This document shows, one piece after another, positions 34,301 through 44,152 of a stretch of DNA of 64,000 nucleotides. The translations under genes and the position numbers were made by a program. How positions within the stretch are numbered: position 1 is the stretch's first letter; each line of letters opens with the position of its first letter. Origin of the DNA: Sorghum bicolor. Lineage: Eukaryota; Streptophyta; Magnoliopsida; Poales; Poaceae. The DNA is taken from contig NC_012876.2 in NCBI RefSeq assembly GCF_000003195.3, positions 42,826,396 through 42,890,395 of the forward strand, written 5' to 3'. The notes under the pieces are model-generated. The model was not told the origin of the DNA. It saw only the letters and a list, made by a program, of their open reading frames with translations, and searched no databases.

Positions 34301-34542
34301 GTTAGCTTATGATCATCCAATTTGCAAGCTTCATCTCATGTATTTGCAAACCATCAAATAATCCAATAAATTACCACAACTTGAATGTGACACTTGTATG
34401 TTGTAGCACATTTGGACTTCACTATCTTGTCTTGGCATTGGGATGAGATAAGCACTAAGCTTCAATACTTGACTCAATCATATGATGAATAATATAAGAT
34501 CAATTGAATCAAGTCTTCAATGCCGATGGTACCTACACACAA
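31306..34542 (-). other. Element L non-coding internal region
   Basis: 3.2 kb of AT-rich, word-repetitive sequence between gag and the PPT, where pol would lie in an autonomous element. No RT, integrase or protease motif is visible in any frame. ATACCAATTGAAG at about 32456 repeats the PBS/LTR junction of the same element (36583-36595). I see no gene in it. Confidence 0.65.
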
Positions 34543-36540
34543 TCATCCACTTTTTGATGGTACCCAAACTAGTTTGGGTCCTCTCAAGTTAGGTGCAACA
34601 TACTTAGGCATAGCCTTAGTATGAGTAGCGGGATGTTTTGCAATAGCAACCATAGAGGTACCATTACCATCCTTTCTAAGCATAGTATTATCATCAATTG
34701 AAATAGGCTTAGAATTATTACCTAGGGGACATGAATAAGCCATGTGTCCCCTTTCCCGGCACAAGTAGCAACTTCTCTTTGATTGAGCCTTTTCTTCCTT
34801 GCTCATGTGTTGCTTCTCACTGCCTTGCCTCTTGAGAGTTGCTTGAGCCTTCTTCTCAAGCTTGGTAGGACACCTCGAGGCAAAGTGTCCATCATCCTTG
34901 CACTCAAAACACTTGATGTGAGCATAAGCTTTCTTCTTGTCTTCATTATTGCTCATCATCTTGGCATCCTGGATTTGCATTGGATGCCTTGCTCTCCCAC
35001 CCCTTCTTGTTTTCTTCTTCTTCTTCATCAAGTCATCACCATCATGGTTGATCTTGACTTGAGCTTGGGGTGTCTTCTCTTGCTCAACTTGTGGCTTAGG
35101 TTGAGGCTCTTCTTGTTGCTTCACCAATTGCTTGGTTGGGCACATTGAGGTGAGATGACCCCAAGTGCGGCACTTGAAGCACTTGATATGCTTGAGCCTC
35201 TCTTTTTCTTTCATCTTCTTGAGCTTCTCTTTGTTTGGGCAACCATTAGCAAGATGTCCCACTCCATGGCACTGATAGCACATGAAATGAGAAAGCTTTC
35301 TCTTTTCTTGCTTTCTTTTGCCCTTTGTCATCTTTTCCTTGAAGCCAAGGCCACACTTGTCACCATAGTTTCTTTGAGTTTTCAATATGTGCTCAAAGGT
35401 GACTTTTGAGTAGTAGCACCTCTCCAACTTGTTGCTCAAAATCTTCACTTGTTCATTAAGCTCATTGTTCTCCTTCAAAAGGTTTGTCTCACAAGACATA
35501 GAAGTAGAACAAGCATCTATATGTGAAGAACATGGCATAGATAATAAATCATCGCAAGAGGTGGATACATGCTTCTTGCCTACATCACAAGGGTTAGTAA
35601 CAATATGTGATTGACCATTTGACCCAAGTGATGAGCTCTCACTAGTTTTAATTTCTTCATTATAAAGCTTCTTAATGAGAAAAGTATGATCTAGTACTAA
35701 ATTATCATGAGTAACACAAAGTTCCTCATGGATCAATTTTAGCTCCTCATGTGAACAAGTAGTAACATAAAGTAGATGCTTTTGTTGTTCACATGTGGTC
35801 TTTAGAAATGAGTTTTCATTTTCAAGTTTCAAAGTTTTAGCTTTCTCATTTTCCAAAGACATGGTCATGCTAGCAAGTCTACTAACAAGCTCATCATATG
35901 AGACAACATGATCAACCACATTAGCATTATATACCTTGGTGTCACCTTGTGACATGAAGCTATGTGGTGTAGTGGATGGGATAGTAGTAGCATCATAGTC
36001 ATGGCTTGAGCATGAACCATCATCTTCACCATCAAGTGTGCACGAAGTAGTATCATCATTTGCCTCACTTGTGGCATCATCATCAATCTTGTCAAGTGAC
36101 CTTGTGGTTGACCGATCATCATCATCACTTGACCATGAGGTGGAGCAATCCTCCATAACCACGGTGTTGTGGTCATGCTCAACATCCTCATGTGCCTCTA
36201 CCTTTAGCATATCATCATTATCATCGGAGATTACCCTATATTTCTCATTGAGAAATACCCAAATCTCATGGGCGGTCATCATGTCAATGATCTCTCCAAA
36301 TATGCAATCATCCAAAGATCTATACATGATGTTAGTAGCTTGGATGTCTAGATCTAGGCATTTCTCTTGTGCTTGAGTTAGATCATCTTCATCCAACACA
36401 TGAGAAAAGCCTACATCTACCATCCACCACATTTGTCGAGAAATAAACATGAAATCGCATTGCATCCAATTTCTCCACCGTGCAAAGTGTGTGCCATCAA
36501 AAGAGTGTGGACACTCAACATCTAGCCCATAAGCTGCCAT
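34543..36540 (-). CDS. Element L Gag, intact, four CCHC zinc knuckles
   Basis: 665 codons from ATG at 36540 to the stop at 34543. Residues 1-105 are a Copia-type Gag domain (CPHSFDGTHFARWRNWMQ, AHEIWVFLNEKY). Residues about 106-190 are an acidic, Ser/Thr-rich linker, and about 215-400 are mainly helical, with likely coiled-coil stretches (LASMTMSLENEKAKTLKLE). Four perfect CX2CX4HX4C knuckles follow at about 421-434, 454-467, 544-557 and 591-604, separated by Lys/Gln-rich linkers. The C-terminus GPKLVWVPSKSG resembles the Gag-protease junction of Copia elements, after which pol is missing. Gag would package the element RNA. Most plant Gags have one or two knuckles, so four is unusual. The open frame suggests recent activity or selection. 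Confidence 0.85.
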   Translation of the reverse strand: MAAYGLDVECPHSFDGTHFARWRNWMQCDFMFISRQMWWMVDVGFSHVLDEDDLTQAQEKCLDLDIQATNIMYRSLDDCIFGEIIDMMTAHEIWVFLNEKYRVISDDNDDMLKVEAHEDVEHDHNTVVMEDCSTSWSSDDDDRSTTRSLDKIDDDATSEANDDTTSCTLDGEDDGSCSSHDYDATTIPSTTPHSFMSQGDTKVYNANVVDHVVSYDELVSRLASMTMSLENEKAKTLKLENENSFLKTTCEQQKHLLYVTTCSHEELKLIHEELCVTHDNLVLDHTFLIKKLYNEEIKTSESSSLGSNGQSHIVTNPCDVGKKHVSTSCDDLLSMPCSSHIDACSTSMSCETNLLKENNELNEQVKILSNKLERCYYSKVTFEHILKTQRNYGDKCGLGFKEKMTKGKRKQEKRKLSHFMCYQCHGVGHLANGCPNKEKLKKMKEKERLKHIKCFKCRTWGHLTSMCPTKQLVKQQEEPQPKPQVEQEKTPQAQVKINHDGDDLMKKKKKTRRGGRARHPMQIQDAKMMSNNEDKKKAYAHIKCFECKDDGHFASRCPTKLEKKAQATLKRQGSEKQHMSKEEKAQSKRSCYLCRERGHMAYSCPLGNNSKPISIDDNTMLRKDGNGTSMVAIAKHPATHTKAMPKYVAPNLRGPKLVWVPSKSG

Positions 36541-36573
36541 CCTCTCGGGTCGGTGAAGACCACAAAAGAGAGA

Positions 36574-36590
36574 CCTAGCTCCGATACCAA
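36574..36590 (-). other. Element L primer-binding site
   Basis: Minus strand TTGGTATCGGAGCTAGG one base inside the LTR, close to the initiator tRNA-Met type site. Confidence 0.8.
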
Positions 36591-36591
36591 T

Positions 36592-37031
36592 TGAAGGGTC
36601 GAGATGGCGGACTAGAGGGGGGGTGAATAGTCCTTTCTAAAATTTATTACGCCGGCTAACCGAAAACAAATGCGGAATTAAAACTATCGGTCTAGCCAAG
36701 ACTACACCCCTCTATCTAAGTTCTCTAGCACCTTGAAAAGATCCTAAACAAGCAAGCAAGGTGCTACCTTAGCAAGAGCTCACCTAACCAATTCTAGGAG
36801 CAAGGTCACACAAACCTATGCAACTAGTACTTTGCAAACCGGGGGAGCTCCTACTCAAACTAGTGAGGCAAAGCGCACAAAGCCTAAGCTCACTAGCAAG
36901 CTCAATAACAAGGCAACTAATGACAAATTAGAGAGCGCAAATTACTTAGCTACACAAACTAAGCAAAGTGACTAACAAGGTTACACAAACCGAATTAGCC
37001 ACGCAAGGGGAACTACTTCTAGCTACACAAG
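36592..37031 (-). repeat. Element L 5' LTR, part 1
   Basis: Begins TGAAGGGTCGAGATGG and aligns with 28931 onwards. It is interrupted after ACAAG (37027-37031) by Tat2. Confidence 0.9.
37027..37031. repeat. Target-site duplication of Tat2 (left copy)
   Basis: ACAAG at 37027-37031 and 49211-49215. The undisturbed site is present once in the 3' LTR of L near 29365. Confidence 0.93.
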
Positions 37032-37493
37032 TGTCGACGAAAGCTAGTCGGCAGTCTACCTTGGGGTATACCCACGGTAGTAGTTTATCGGTAGACGGTG
37101 CGCAAACTACGAACTCGATGGTGACGCAAGACACGGACAAGCTTTTTATCCAGGTTCGGCCGCCGAGTTGGCGTAATACCTACGTCCTGCGTCTGGTCGT
37201 ATTGATTTGTGTTGAGAGAATATGATGTGTCCTAGGGGGGTCCCTTGCCCCTCCTTATATAGTCTGGAGGGCAGGGTTACAGATCTGGAAACTAATCCTA
37301 GTCGGTTACAATTGCCATGGATAATTCGATATCAATTCCTATTCTAACCGACCAGAATCCTGCTTGATCTCCACATCTTGTTTCCTTGCGCGGAACTCCA
37401 GGTTGTCGGATCAAGCTTTGAACTCGTCTCATAATGGGCCAAGCCTCCTGGCCCAAGTCCAGCCATAAGGGTATAGGGGTTTATACCCCCACA
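37032..37493 (-). repeat. Tat2 3' LTR
   Basis: TGTCGACG..CCCCACA on the plus strand. Minus-strand TATATAA lies at 37255-37261. Compared with the other LTR it has A instead of G at two CG sites. Confidence 0.95.
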
Positions 37494-37507
37494 GCTAGTC
37501 CCCGAGC
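37494..37507 (-). other. Tat2 polypurine tract
   Basis: Minus strand GCTCGGGGACTAGC directly before the 3' LTR start TGTGGGGG. The core CTCGGGGACT recurs in the nearby array and at about 37799 and 37912. Confidence 0.75.
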
Positions 37508-38049
37508 ACCATGTATTATGGTGTAACACGCCGTCTTGAGCTTCTTCGATCAGTGAGGCTTGACGTCTTCAGGAAAGTCGCCCGAACAGTTGCAACGGTA
37601 TTTTGACCAACTCAAAAGACAGTTGATCAACATTGACATTGAAGAAGCGGGTTCAAAGAAATAGGATGTTCGAAGAATGCATGGTGCTCTAAATCAAAAA
37701 ATATTTCTTTCCTGGTGAAGTGTGCCCACTTTACTTTTTTGAAAGGTATAAACATCAAAAAAGCAAGCAAATTCACCGCAAGGTGAAGTGTGCCCACTTA
37801 GTCCCCGAGCCTGGTAGTAGGTGACGCAGGCACGTGGTGCCAGGGTCAAAACAAAAGTCCTCAAAGAAATTATGTAACTGAGATGCATCGCCAGATGCAT
37901 CGTACCGATGTAGTCCCCGAGCTTGCTGGAAGGCGAAGTATGAACCTTGTAGCAAGGTCGAAAAAGTGGAATTTACCAGTCTGACTGCAATTGAATAGAC
38001 TAATCGACCAGTCACCAAGCACCAAATGCTTTTTAGAATTCTGTGTCGC
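37508..38049. other. Tat2 3' non-coding region
   Basis: 540 bp homologous in reverse to 14691-15169 of Tat1. It contains two additional PPT-like segments, TAGTCCCCGAGC, near 37799 and 37911. No gene is seen. Confidence 0.55.
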
Positions 38050-38535
38050 TGTACTGTGCGACCAGTCCCCGAGCATCGAGTGCTCGGCGGTTGGTGCAGT
38101 TTTTTAAAGCGTCTAGATGATAGACTGGGCGACCAGTCCCCGGGCGTCGAGTGCTTGGTGGTCGGTGCAGTCCTTTAAAGCTTCCAGCTGATAGACTGGA
38201 CGACCAGTCCCCGAGCGTCGAGTGCTCGGTGGTCGGTGCGGTCCTTGAAGTTCCGAGCTGATAGACTGGGCGACCAGTCCCCGAGCGTCGAGTGCTCGGT
38301 GGTCGGTGCAGTCCTTGAAGTTCCGAGCTGATAGACTGGGCGACCAGTCCCCGAGCGTCGAATGCCCGATGGTCGGTGCAGTCCTTTAAAGCTTCCAGCT
38401 GATAGACTGGACGACCAGTCCCCAAGCGTCGAGTGCTCGGTGGTCGGCGCGGTCCTTGAAGTTCCGAGCTGATAGACTGGGCGACCAGTCCCCGAGCGTC
38501 GAATGCCCGATGGTCGGTGCAGTCCCCGGATTGTT
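38050..38535. repeat. 70-bp tandem array in the Tat2 3' non-coding region
   Basis: About seven monomers with starts near 38079, 38150, 38221, 38291, 38361, 38431 and 38501. Each has GACCAGTCCCCGAGC then a 6-bp inverted repeat CCGAGC..GCTCGG. Two alternating variants (GAGTGCTCGG and GAATGCCCGA) suggest higher-order duplication. The minus-strand reading GCTCGGGGACTGG mimics the PPT. Confidence 0.85.
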
Positions 38536-38942
38536 GACTTTCTGGCGTATGTGTCTTCTTATTTTTTTTTTTTGAAAAGATCTTCCCAGTTAAAATTGAC
38601 GTGACGAGGCCTCCTGACGGGGTGTCAGACGGATGCATGAAAAGTTGCGCCTGGCAACTTGTGCAACCGCCTTTGCATGGTTTGAGAAAAGGAAACCATC
38701 AATTGGTACGAAAAATCCGCCGCATTAATTGTCTATAATCATTATAAACCGAAACGCCGTGTCCGCCGCATGGCCTGCCCACTTCCCGAGAATACAGGAA
38801 GTGGGAGAGGTGGAGTTGCGGGCTGATAAGAGCCTAATAGGTCCGCCTGTACTGCTTACCCTGCTATTGCCTTCAAACCTTCCGCTCTCATCTTCTCCAA
38901 TCTCCTGCATCTTCCTAACTCAAGCCCACATTCGCACCTCTA
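38536..38942 (+). promoter_or_regulatory. Upstream region of the Tat2 antisense gene
   Basis: 400 bp between the array and the ATG, conserved in part with 13922-14230 of Tat1. It includes an inverted repeat CCACTTCCC..GGAAGTGGG at 38778-38805. TATAAA at 38743-38748 and a degraded box (CTGATAAGAG near 38823, TATAAAAG in Tat1) are candidate core promoters. Assignment is inference. Confidence 0.45.
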
Positions 38943-41900
38943 ATGGCGAAGAGCGACTCCAGGAAGAGGGCCGAACTGATGGCCAAGGAGTGGAAGAAGT
39001 CTCGCAGCACCACAAAATCTCTTGGTGACCTCGTCGATATGGGGCTTCTGCACGGCCCGGAGCTCGGCGGCTGGAGGGCACCGGAGGGGGAGAGCTACCC
39101 CGACCCTCGTGCCGGTGAGATCGTCGTATTTGAAGATTTCATTAAGAGGGGTTTTGGTGTTCCTGTTCATCCTTTTCTTCAAGGTCTTCTTTTGTATTAT
39201 GAGATCGGGATTTGCAATCTGCACCCGAACTCAATTCTCCTCATTTCCACCTTTATCCACCTTTGCGAGGCCTATGTTGGCATAGAGCCGCACTTCGATC
39301 TTTTCCGGTATCTTTTCTGCTTGAGGAAGAAGGGAGCAGTTGGAGGCTCCAAGGTTGCAGGTGGAGTATACCTCAACCTTCATGATGGAATGAAGAATCG
39401 CTACCTGCACTGCCCATGGAACACTTCCTTGACCGAATGGTACAGGAAGTGGTTCTACATCAGGGAGGAACCGGGCAGCTCCACGTTCTGCGACGTGGGA
39501 TACATTCCTGAGAAGAGGACGAGCTGGACCGACCGCCCGGAGTTCGACGGCCCAGTGGCGGATCTCATGAAGCTGATCGACTGGTCGCGCCTGGACGGGC
39601 TTGGCGTGGTCGGCAACTTCATTTGCCGCCGGGTGATGCCCTGCCAGAAGAGGGTGCACTCGGCGTACGAGTATGCCGGAAGCGCAGACCCGACCAGGAT
39701 GCGGTCGGAGATCTTGGAGAAAGCGGAGGTACAACAGCTGTTGAACGAGCTGTTTAACTTCGCGGATGGGGGCTTCATCCGTGGCAGTGATCGGGTGCAA
39801 GCCTTCAAGTTAGGACGACCAGCACCAAAGGTATGTAGCAGATTCTGTTTTAGCATTCGTATATCGTCTGCAGTTGACTCATCTCTGTTGCTTTTGCAGA
39901 TCGGCGGTGTCGACCGGTGCACAGTGTATGTATCACTGGCACCGGGGATGGAAAATCCTGCGGGAGAAGACCCGCCAGAGGAGGACGCTGCTCGGTGTAC
40001 TCATTACACCAGCAGTGAAGAGGACCAAGCCCGCCCCATCCCGACCTCCGAGGAGAGGGTAGCGGGGAAGAGGCCATTGCCGGCAGATCCTTTGCCGGCG
40101 GATCTTCCGGCGGAGAGCAGCCAAGCACCGAAGCGTCGTCGGCTCGTGCGGATCGTTGACGATGACGACGACGACGAGGAGGCTGCGCCGTCGTTGGTCC
40201 GACGGCCCCGGGGTCGCCCAGATAATGCGCCGGCCGCTACTGATCGAGTGGCCAGCGACGCCCCTGCACCGCAAGTTGTCGAGACGGGGGCGCAGGTGCC
40301 GACCGGCCGGGCGAGGAGGAGGTTCACCGCCACCCACCGTCGATCAGACCTGTAAGTGTTCGACTTACGTATTTTTGGACTCCTCTTTGATTTTTTTTTT
40401 TTGAAATTTGACTTTTGTTCCTGTAGTGCGGCATCAGATGTCAACCCCGGCCAAACTGCCAGCCAGGGAACGGGCGAGCCTGCCCGCGGTTCTGGGGATG
40501 CGGCCCCCCAGACCACAGAGCAGCCAACAGCTGCAGTCGCGCCTGGGAGCACCGAGGGGCTCCCGAGCGCGGCACCGACAACGACAAGCAGCCCGACCAG
40601 GGCTGGAGAGGCTCCCCCAACTGACTCCTCAGAGAAGGGAAGATCTCCGACCGCTCCTCCTGCCGGGGGGAGTGAAGTCCCCACGCCGCCCCGAGCAGGA
40701 GCCTCTTCTGCTGCGGGCTCCCCAGGTCTGGTCCAAGGGCCAGTAATACCTGGGACCACCACCGGGGGTGACGCAGCACAGGAGGAGGAAACCCGGGCGG
40801 CCTCCGATGATGAGGTGGAAGAGATCGAGGGTCGTCCCTGTGATGGCCGCCAACACGTGTATGTGTGGCGCCAACGCGGGGATCACTTTATCGGGCATGA
40901 GGAGCTCGCCGAGACCGAAGAGGCCGCCAGGGTGGAGCGCGCGGCCAAGCGCCTCGTCGACGAAGTCAAGGTAAGCGGCTTTTTGCACTGCTGCACATTC
41001 TTTTGCCTTGTCTTGCATGGTCGTTATATGCTTGCTTTGTAGGACGCAATGAAAACGGCGAAGTACCGGAAACGGTGCTTTGACCAGATAGAAGGCGTCA
41101 TGGCCGAGAACAAGGCCCTTGCCGCGGAGGTAGACCGGTTGCGGGCGGAGGTCGGGGAGAAGGTGGTCGAGATGAGTGCCGAAAAGGAGCGTCGTCTCGA
41201 CCTCGCTCGTCGTTTGGCCGACCAGTACCGGCTGCAAGAAGGTTAGTCACACGCTCCGAGCAGCTTCGCGTACTTGTATAGTTTGCTTTGCTGACCAGTT
41301 TAGGATTCACGCAGACTTGGAGGAGGAGGTGGCGAGCCTCCAACAAGAGAAGGAGCAGCTCAGCCAACAGCTCGCCGGTGCGCTGGAGTCTGGGTGGCGA
41401 GCAGGAGAGGAGTTGGGTCGAAAAGACCGGGAGCTATCTGGTAATGGTTGCCGCCTTGTTGGTTACTGCCTGCCCCTTTTTTATGCCGAAAATAACGCTT
41501 CGTTTCGTTTGCAGTGCTCAAGGTGAACGCCAAAAAGCACCTGGACGATCTGACCAAGGACCGGGACTCCTCGAAGGTCAACTGTTGCAGGATCTGGAAA
41601 GGAGTGTCCCCGGTCCTAGACCTGATCAGTCCCGAGCTCCCGGAGAGCCAGCCCCGCGCGCCGCAGTTGACCCCGGTCGAGAAGGCGCAACGGGCGTGGG
41701 ACTGGCTCCAGCAGTTTGTGAAGGACGCCGGGGAGTTTGCCGGCGCGCACGTCCTCAGCATGGTGCGCGCCCACTACCCCCTGGTCGACTTGAGCAGGCT
41801 GGAGAAGGGGTACCCGAAGGAAGTCGGCCCGCAGGACGCGGACGAGCTTCGGGGTAGTCTGCTGGACTTGTCGTCGACAGTGATCGGCGACATCAATCTG

Positions 41901-42089
41901 TGCGGAACGGCCACTCCTCCAGACCAGCCGAGTTCAGATAGGTCGGCCAGGGAGTTGTCGGGCGCGTCCGTTGCTGGAGATGGGCGGTCGACGCCTGCGG
42001 TCTCGACCAGCCAGGCGCCGGTGGCCCCGACCCCTTCGTCCGGGCAGCAGGGCCAGGCGGGTGATCAGCCCGAGCAGCTAGGCCAGTAG
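38943..42089 (+). CDS. Tat2 antisense gene: six exons, 927 codons, AT-hook/coiled-coil protein
   Basis: Exons 38943-39830, 39900-40351, 40427-40970, 41043-41241, 41315-41440 and 41515-42089. All five introns (69-75 bp) are GT..AG, and the spliced length is 2784 bp with no internal stop. Residues about 55-240 match the Transposase_28 (putative gypsy-type transposon) family I know from grasses (GVPVHPFLQGLLLYYEIGIC, CPWNTSLTEWY). Then come PKRRR (373-377, candidate nuclear signal), an acidic run (383-390), the AT-hook core RPRGRP (398-403), a basic GRARRR patch (about 432-437), a Pro/Thr-rich linker, a coiled coil (about 629-760) and a conserved C-terminal domain (PVEKAQRAWDWLQQFVKDAG). No catalytic motif is recognised. 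A nuclear DNA-binding role is inferred. It runs opposite to, and converges with, the sense pol gene. Confidence 0.82.
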
Positions 42090-42361
42090 TCTGTAGGAAT
42101 AGACTAGTGTCTGCCCGTCAGGGTATTTATTGTAAACTTTGTATGTAAAGTTTGTAATAAAGTTTACTTTTTGTCATGACTGTTGTTTTGAGCGCTGTAA
42201 AAATATCTGAGTGACGTGTCACCGTATTTGTCTTGGTTGTCGCTAAGAGCATCCATTGCAGGAGTTTTGCCGAGTGCTGTGTGTGACAAGGTATAGGCAA
42301 AAAATAGAGAATTTCATTATAAAAAATTATAAGATACTTACAAAAGAAAGTCATTAAAACT
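42090..42361. other. Tat2 gap between convergent antisense gene and pol
   Basis: 272-bp AT-rich spacer between the antisense stop (42087-42089) and the integrase stop (42362). Transcripts from both strands should terminate or overlap here. No gene is seen. Confidence 0.5.
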
Positions 42362-44152
42362 TTATGGATAGAAACGTCGCAGTTTGTTGATGTGCCAAGA
42401 GTTAGGCACTCGTGTTCTGTCTGGGTATGCCAATCTGTAGGACGTAGGTCGTGTGACCTCGGTCACCACGAAGGGTCCTTCCCAGGGAGTGGATAGCTTG
42501 TGCATTCCCTCCTGGCTTGTTTTCCATCGAAGCACCAGATCGCCGACCACGAAGGAACGGTCCTTGACGTTCCTGTTATAGTATCGCCTGACTGCCGCGA
42601 GATATTTTGCTGTTCGGAGACATGAAACTAAACGCTTTTCCTCCATGCAATTGATTTCGAGTTCTCTGGCGTTGTCGGCGGTCGCCTGGTCGAAGTGCTC
42701 GATTCTAGGGGATCCGAAGTGTATGTCAGACGGCAGGACCGCCTCTGCACCGTATACCATGAAGTAGGGAGACACCCCTGTGTTTCGACTGGTCTGAGTT
42801 CGGAGGCCCCAGACCACTGCCGGCAATTCTTTCATCCATCGACCGGGTGCTCTGTCGTTTTCGGTGGACAGCCTTTTCTTTAGGGCGTCAACGATCATTC
42901 CGTTAGCACGTTCGACTTGACCGTTGGCACGTGGATGTGCCACTGACACATATTTTATGACTATGCCTCTGTCATCGCAGAAATCCCAAAAAGTGGTGCC
43001 AGTAAACTGAGTGCCCAGGTCGGTGATTATGCTGTTCGGGATGCCGAATCTGTGTATGATTTGATTGAGGAACTCCACAGCCTTCTCGGAGGTTGCCTTG
43101 ACCAGGGGCATGCATTCAATCCACTTGGAGAACTTGTCGATTAACATGAAGACAAACTTGAAATTGCCCGGGGCTGGTTTAAATGGTCCGATCATGTCAA
43201 GCCCCCAGCAAGCAAATGGCCAAGACGACGGGATGGTTTGAATTTCATGGGCAGGTACGTGGGTCCTCTTAGCGAAAAACTGACATCCTTCGCAATGCCG
43301 AACCAGTTTTTCTGCGTCGCCGACCGCGGTTGGCCAATAAAAACCTGCTCGGAAAGCCTTTCCGACCAGCGTTCTAGATGCGGCGTGATTGCCGCAGGAT
43401 CCAGCGTGTATGTCCTCCAAGAGCTTGATACCATCATCTTGGGGTATGCACTTGAGCAGTACTTCGGAGCTTGCGTTTTTCCGCATGAGTTTTCCGTCGA
43501 CCAGGATGTAGTTCTTTGATATTCGGATGAGGCGCTCGTTCTCTGTTTTGTCCTGAAAGCCTGTCCCGTCTGATATGTATTTGATGAACGGGGTACGCCA
43601 GTCACGCCCGCCGGTTGTCGGAGTGGCGTCATCTATGAGCATTGCCTCGGTGGGTTGCTTGTCGACCAGGGGGGAGCTTACGCTCGGCTCATGGATGTCC
43701 TGGACGAAAATACCCCGCGGGATTTGGGCCCGAGATGAGCCTAACTTTGACAACGCATCTGCTGCTTGGTTCTTATCCCGGACCACGTGGATGTACTCTA
43801 TGCCATAGAAGTTAGTTTCCCATTTGCGAATTTCTTTGCAGTAGAGATCCATCTTCTCGTGGGTTGCGTCCCACTCCTTGTTGAGCTGGTTGATGACCAA
43901 AGCGGAGTCGCCATAGACGTAGAGGCGCTTGACCCCCAGTTCAACGGCTAGTCGTATGCCATGCAAGCATGCTTCGTATTCGGCGACGTTGTTTGACGCC
44001 GGAAAAAGGATCCGAAGGACGTAACGGAGTTTGTCCTTGTTGGGTGATACGAACAATATCCCAGCGCCTGCACCGTTGATGTTCAAGGACCCGTCAAAGA
44101 ACATTGACCAGTGGTCTGAGACATCGGGAACGGAAGGCTCGTTGAGATCCGT
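42362..44152 (-). CDS. Tat2 aRNH and integrase (after in-frame TGA)
   Basis: Continues the frame of RT after the TGA at 44153-44155, a codon that reads TGG in Tat1. The first part is the archaeal-type second RNase H of Tat elements, with its four acids visible in MFFDGSL, VAEYEACL, YGDSAL and NQAADALS. The integrase follows: zinc finger (CGNHAASRTL through RHCEGCQFF), catalytic core (GLDMIGPFKP, ITDLGTQFTG, NGQVERANGM, giving D, D and E), and the C-terminal domain ending HINKLRRFYP. All catalytic residues are present. Integrase joins the DNA copy to the target with 5-bp duplications, as seen at this locus. The only defect is the stop upstream. Confidence 0.9.
   Translation of the reverse strand, partial: TDLNEPSVPDVSDHWSMFFDGSLNINGAGAGILFVSPNKDKLRYVLRILFPASNNVAEYEACLHGIRLAVELGVKRLYVYGDSALVINQLNKEWDATHEKMDLYCKEIRKWETNFYGIEYIHVVRDKNQAADALSKLGSSRAQIPRGIFVQDIHEPSVSSPLVDKQPTEAMLIDDATPTTGGRDWRTPFIKYISDGTGFQDKTENERLIRISKNYILVDGKLMRKNASSEVLLKCIPQDDGIKLLEDIHAGSCGNHAASRTLVGKAFRAGFYWPTAVGDAEKLVRHCEGCQFFAKRTHVPAHEIQTIPSSWPFACWGLDMIGPFKPAPGNFKFVFMLIDKFSKWIECMPLVKATSEKAVEFLNQIIHRFGIPNSIITDLGTQFTGTTFWDFCDDRGIVIKYVSVAHPRANGQVERANGMIVDALKKRLSTENDRAPGRWMKELPAVVWGLRTQTSRNTGVSPYFMVYGAEAVLPSDIHFGSPRIEHFDQATADNARELEINCMEEKRLVSCLRTAKYLAAVRRYYNRNVKDRSFVVGDLVLRWKTSQEGMHKLSTPWEGPFVVTEVTRPTSYRLAYPDRTRVPNSWHINKLRRFYP

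Noticed and set aside
39231..41761. Minus-strand ORFs up to 252 codons across the Tat2 antisense gene
   Set aside because: They are shadows of the plus-strand exons, and their frames do not correspond to any pol or gag continuation.
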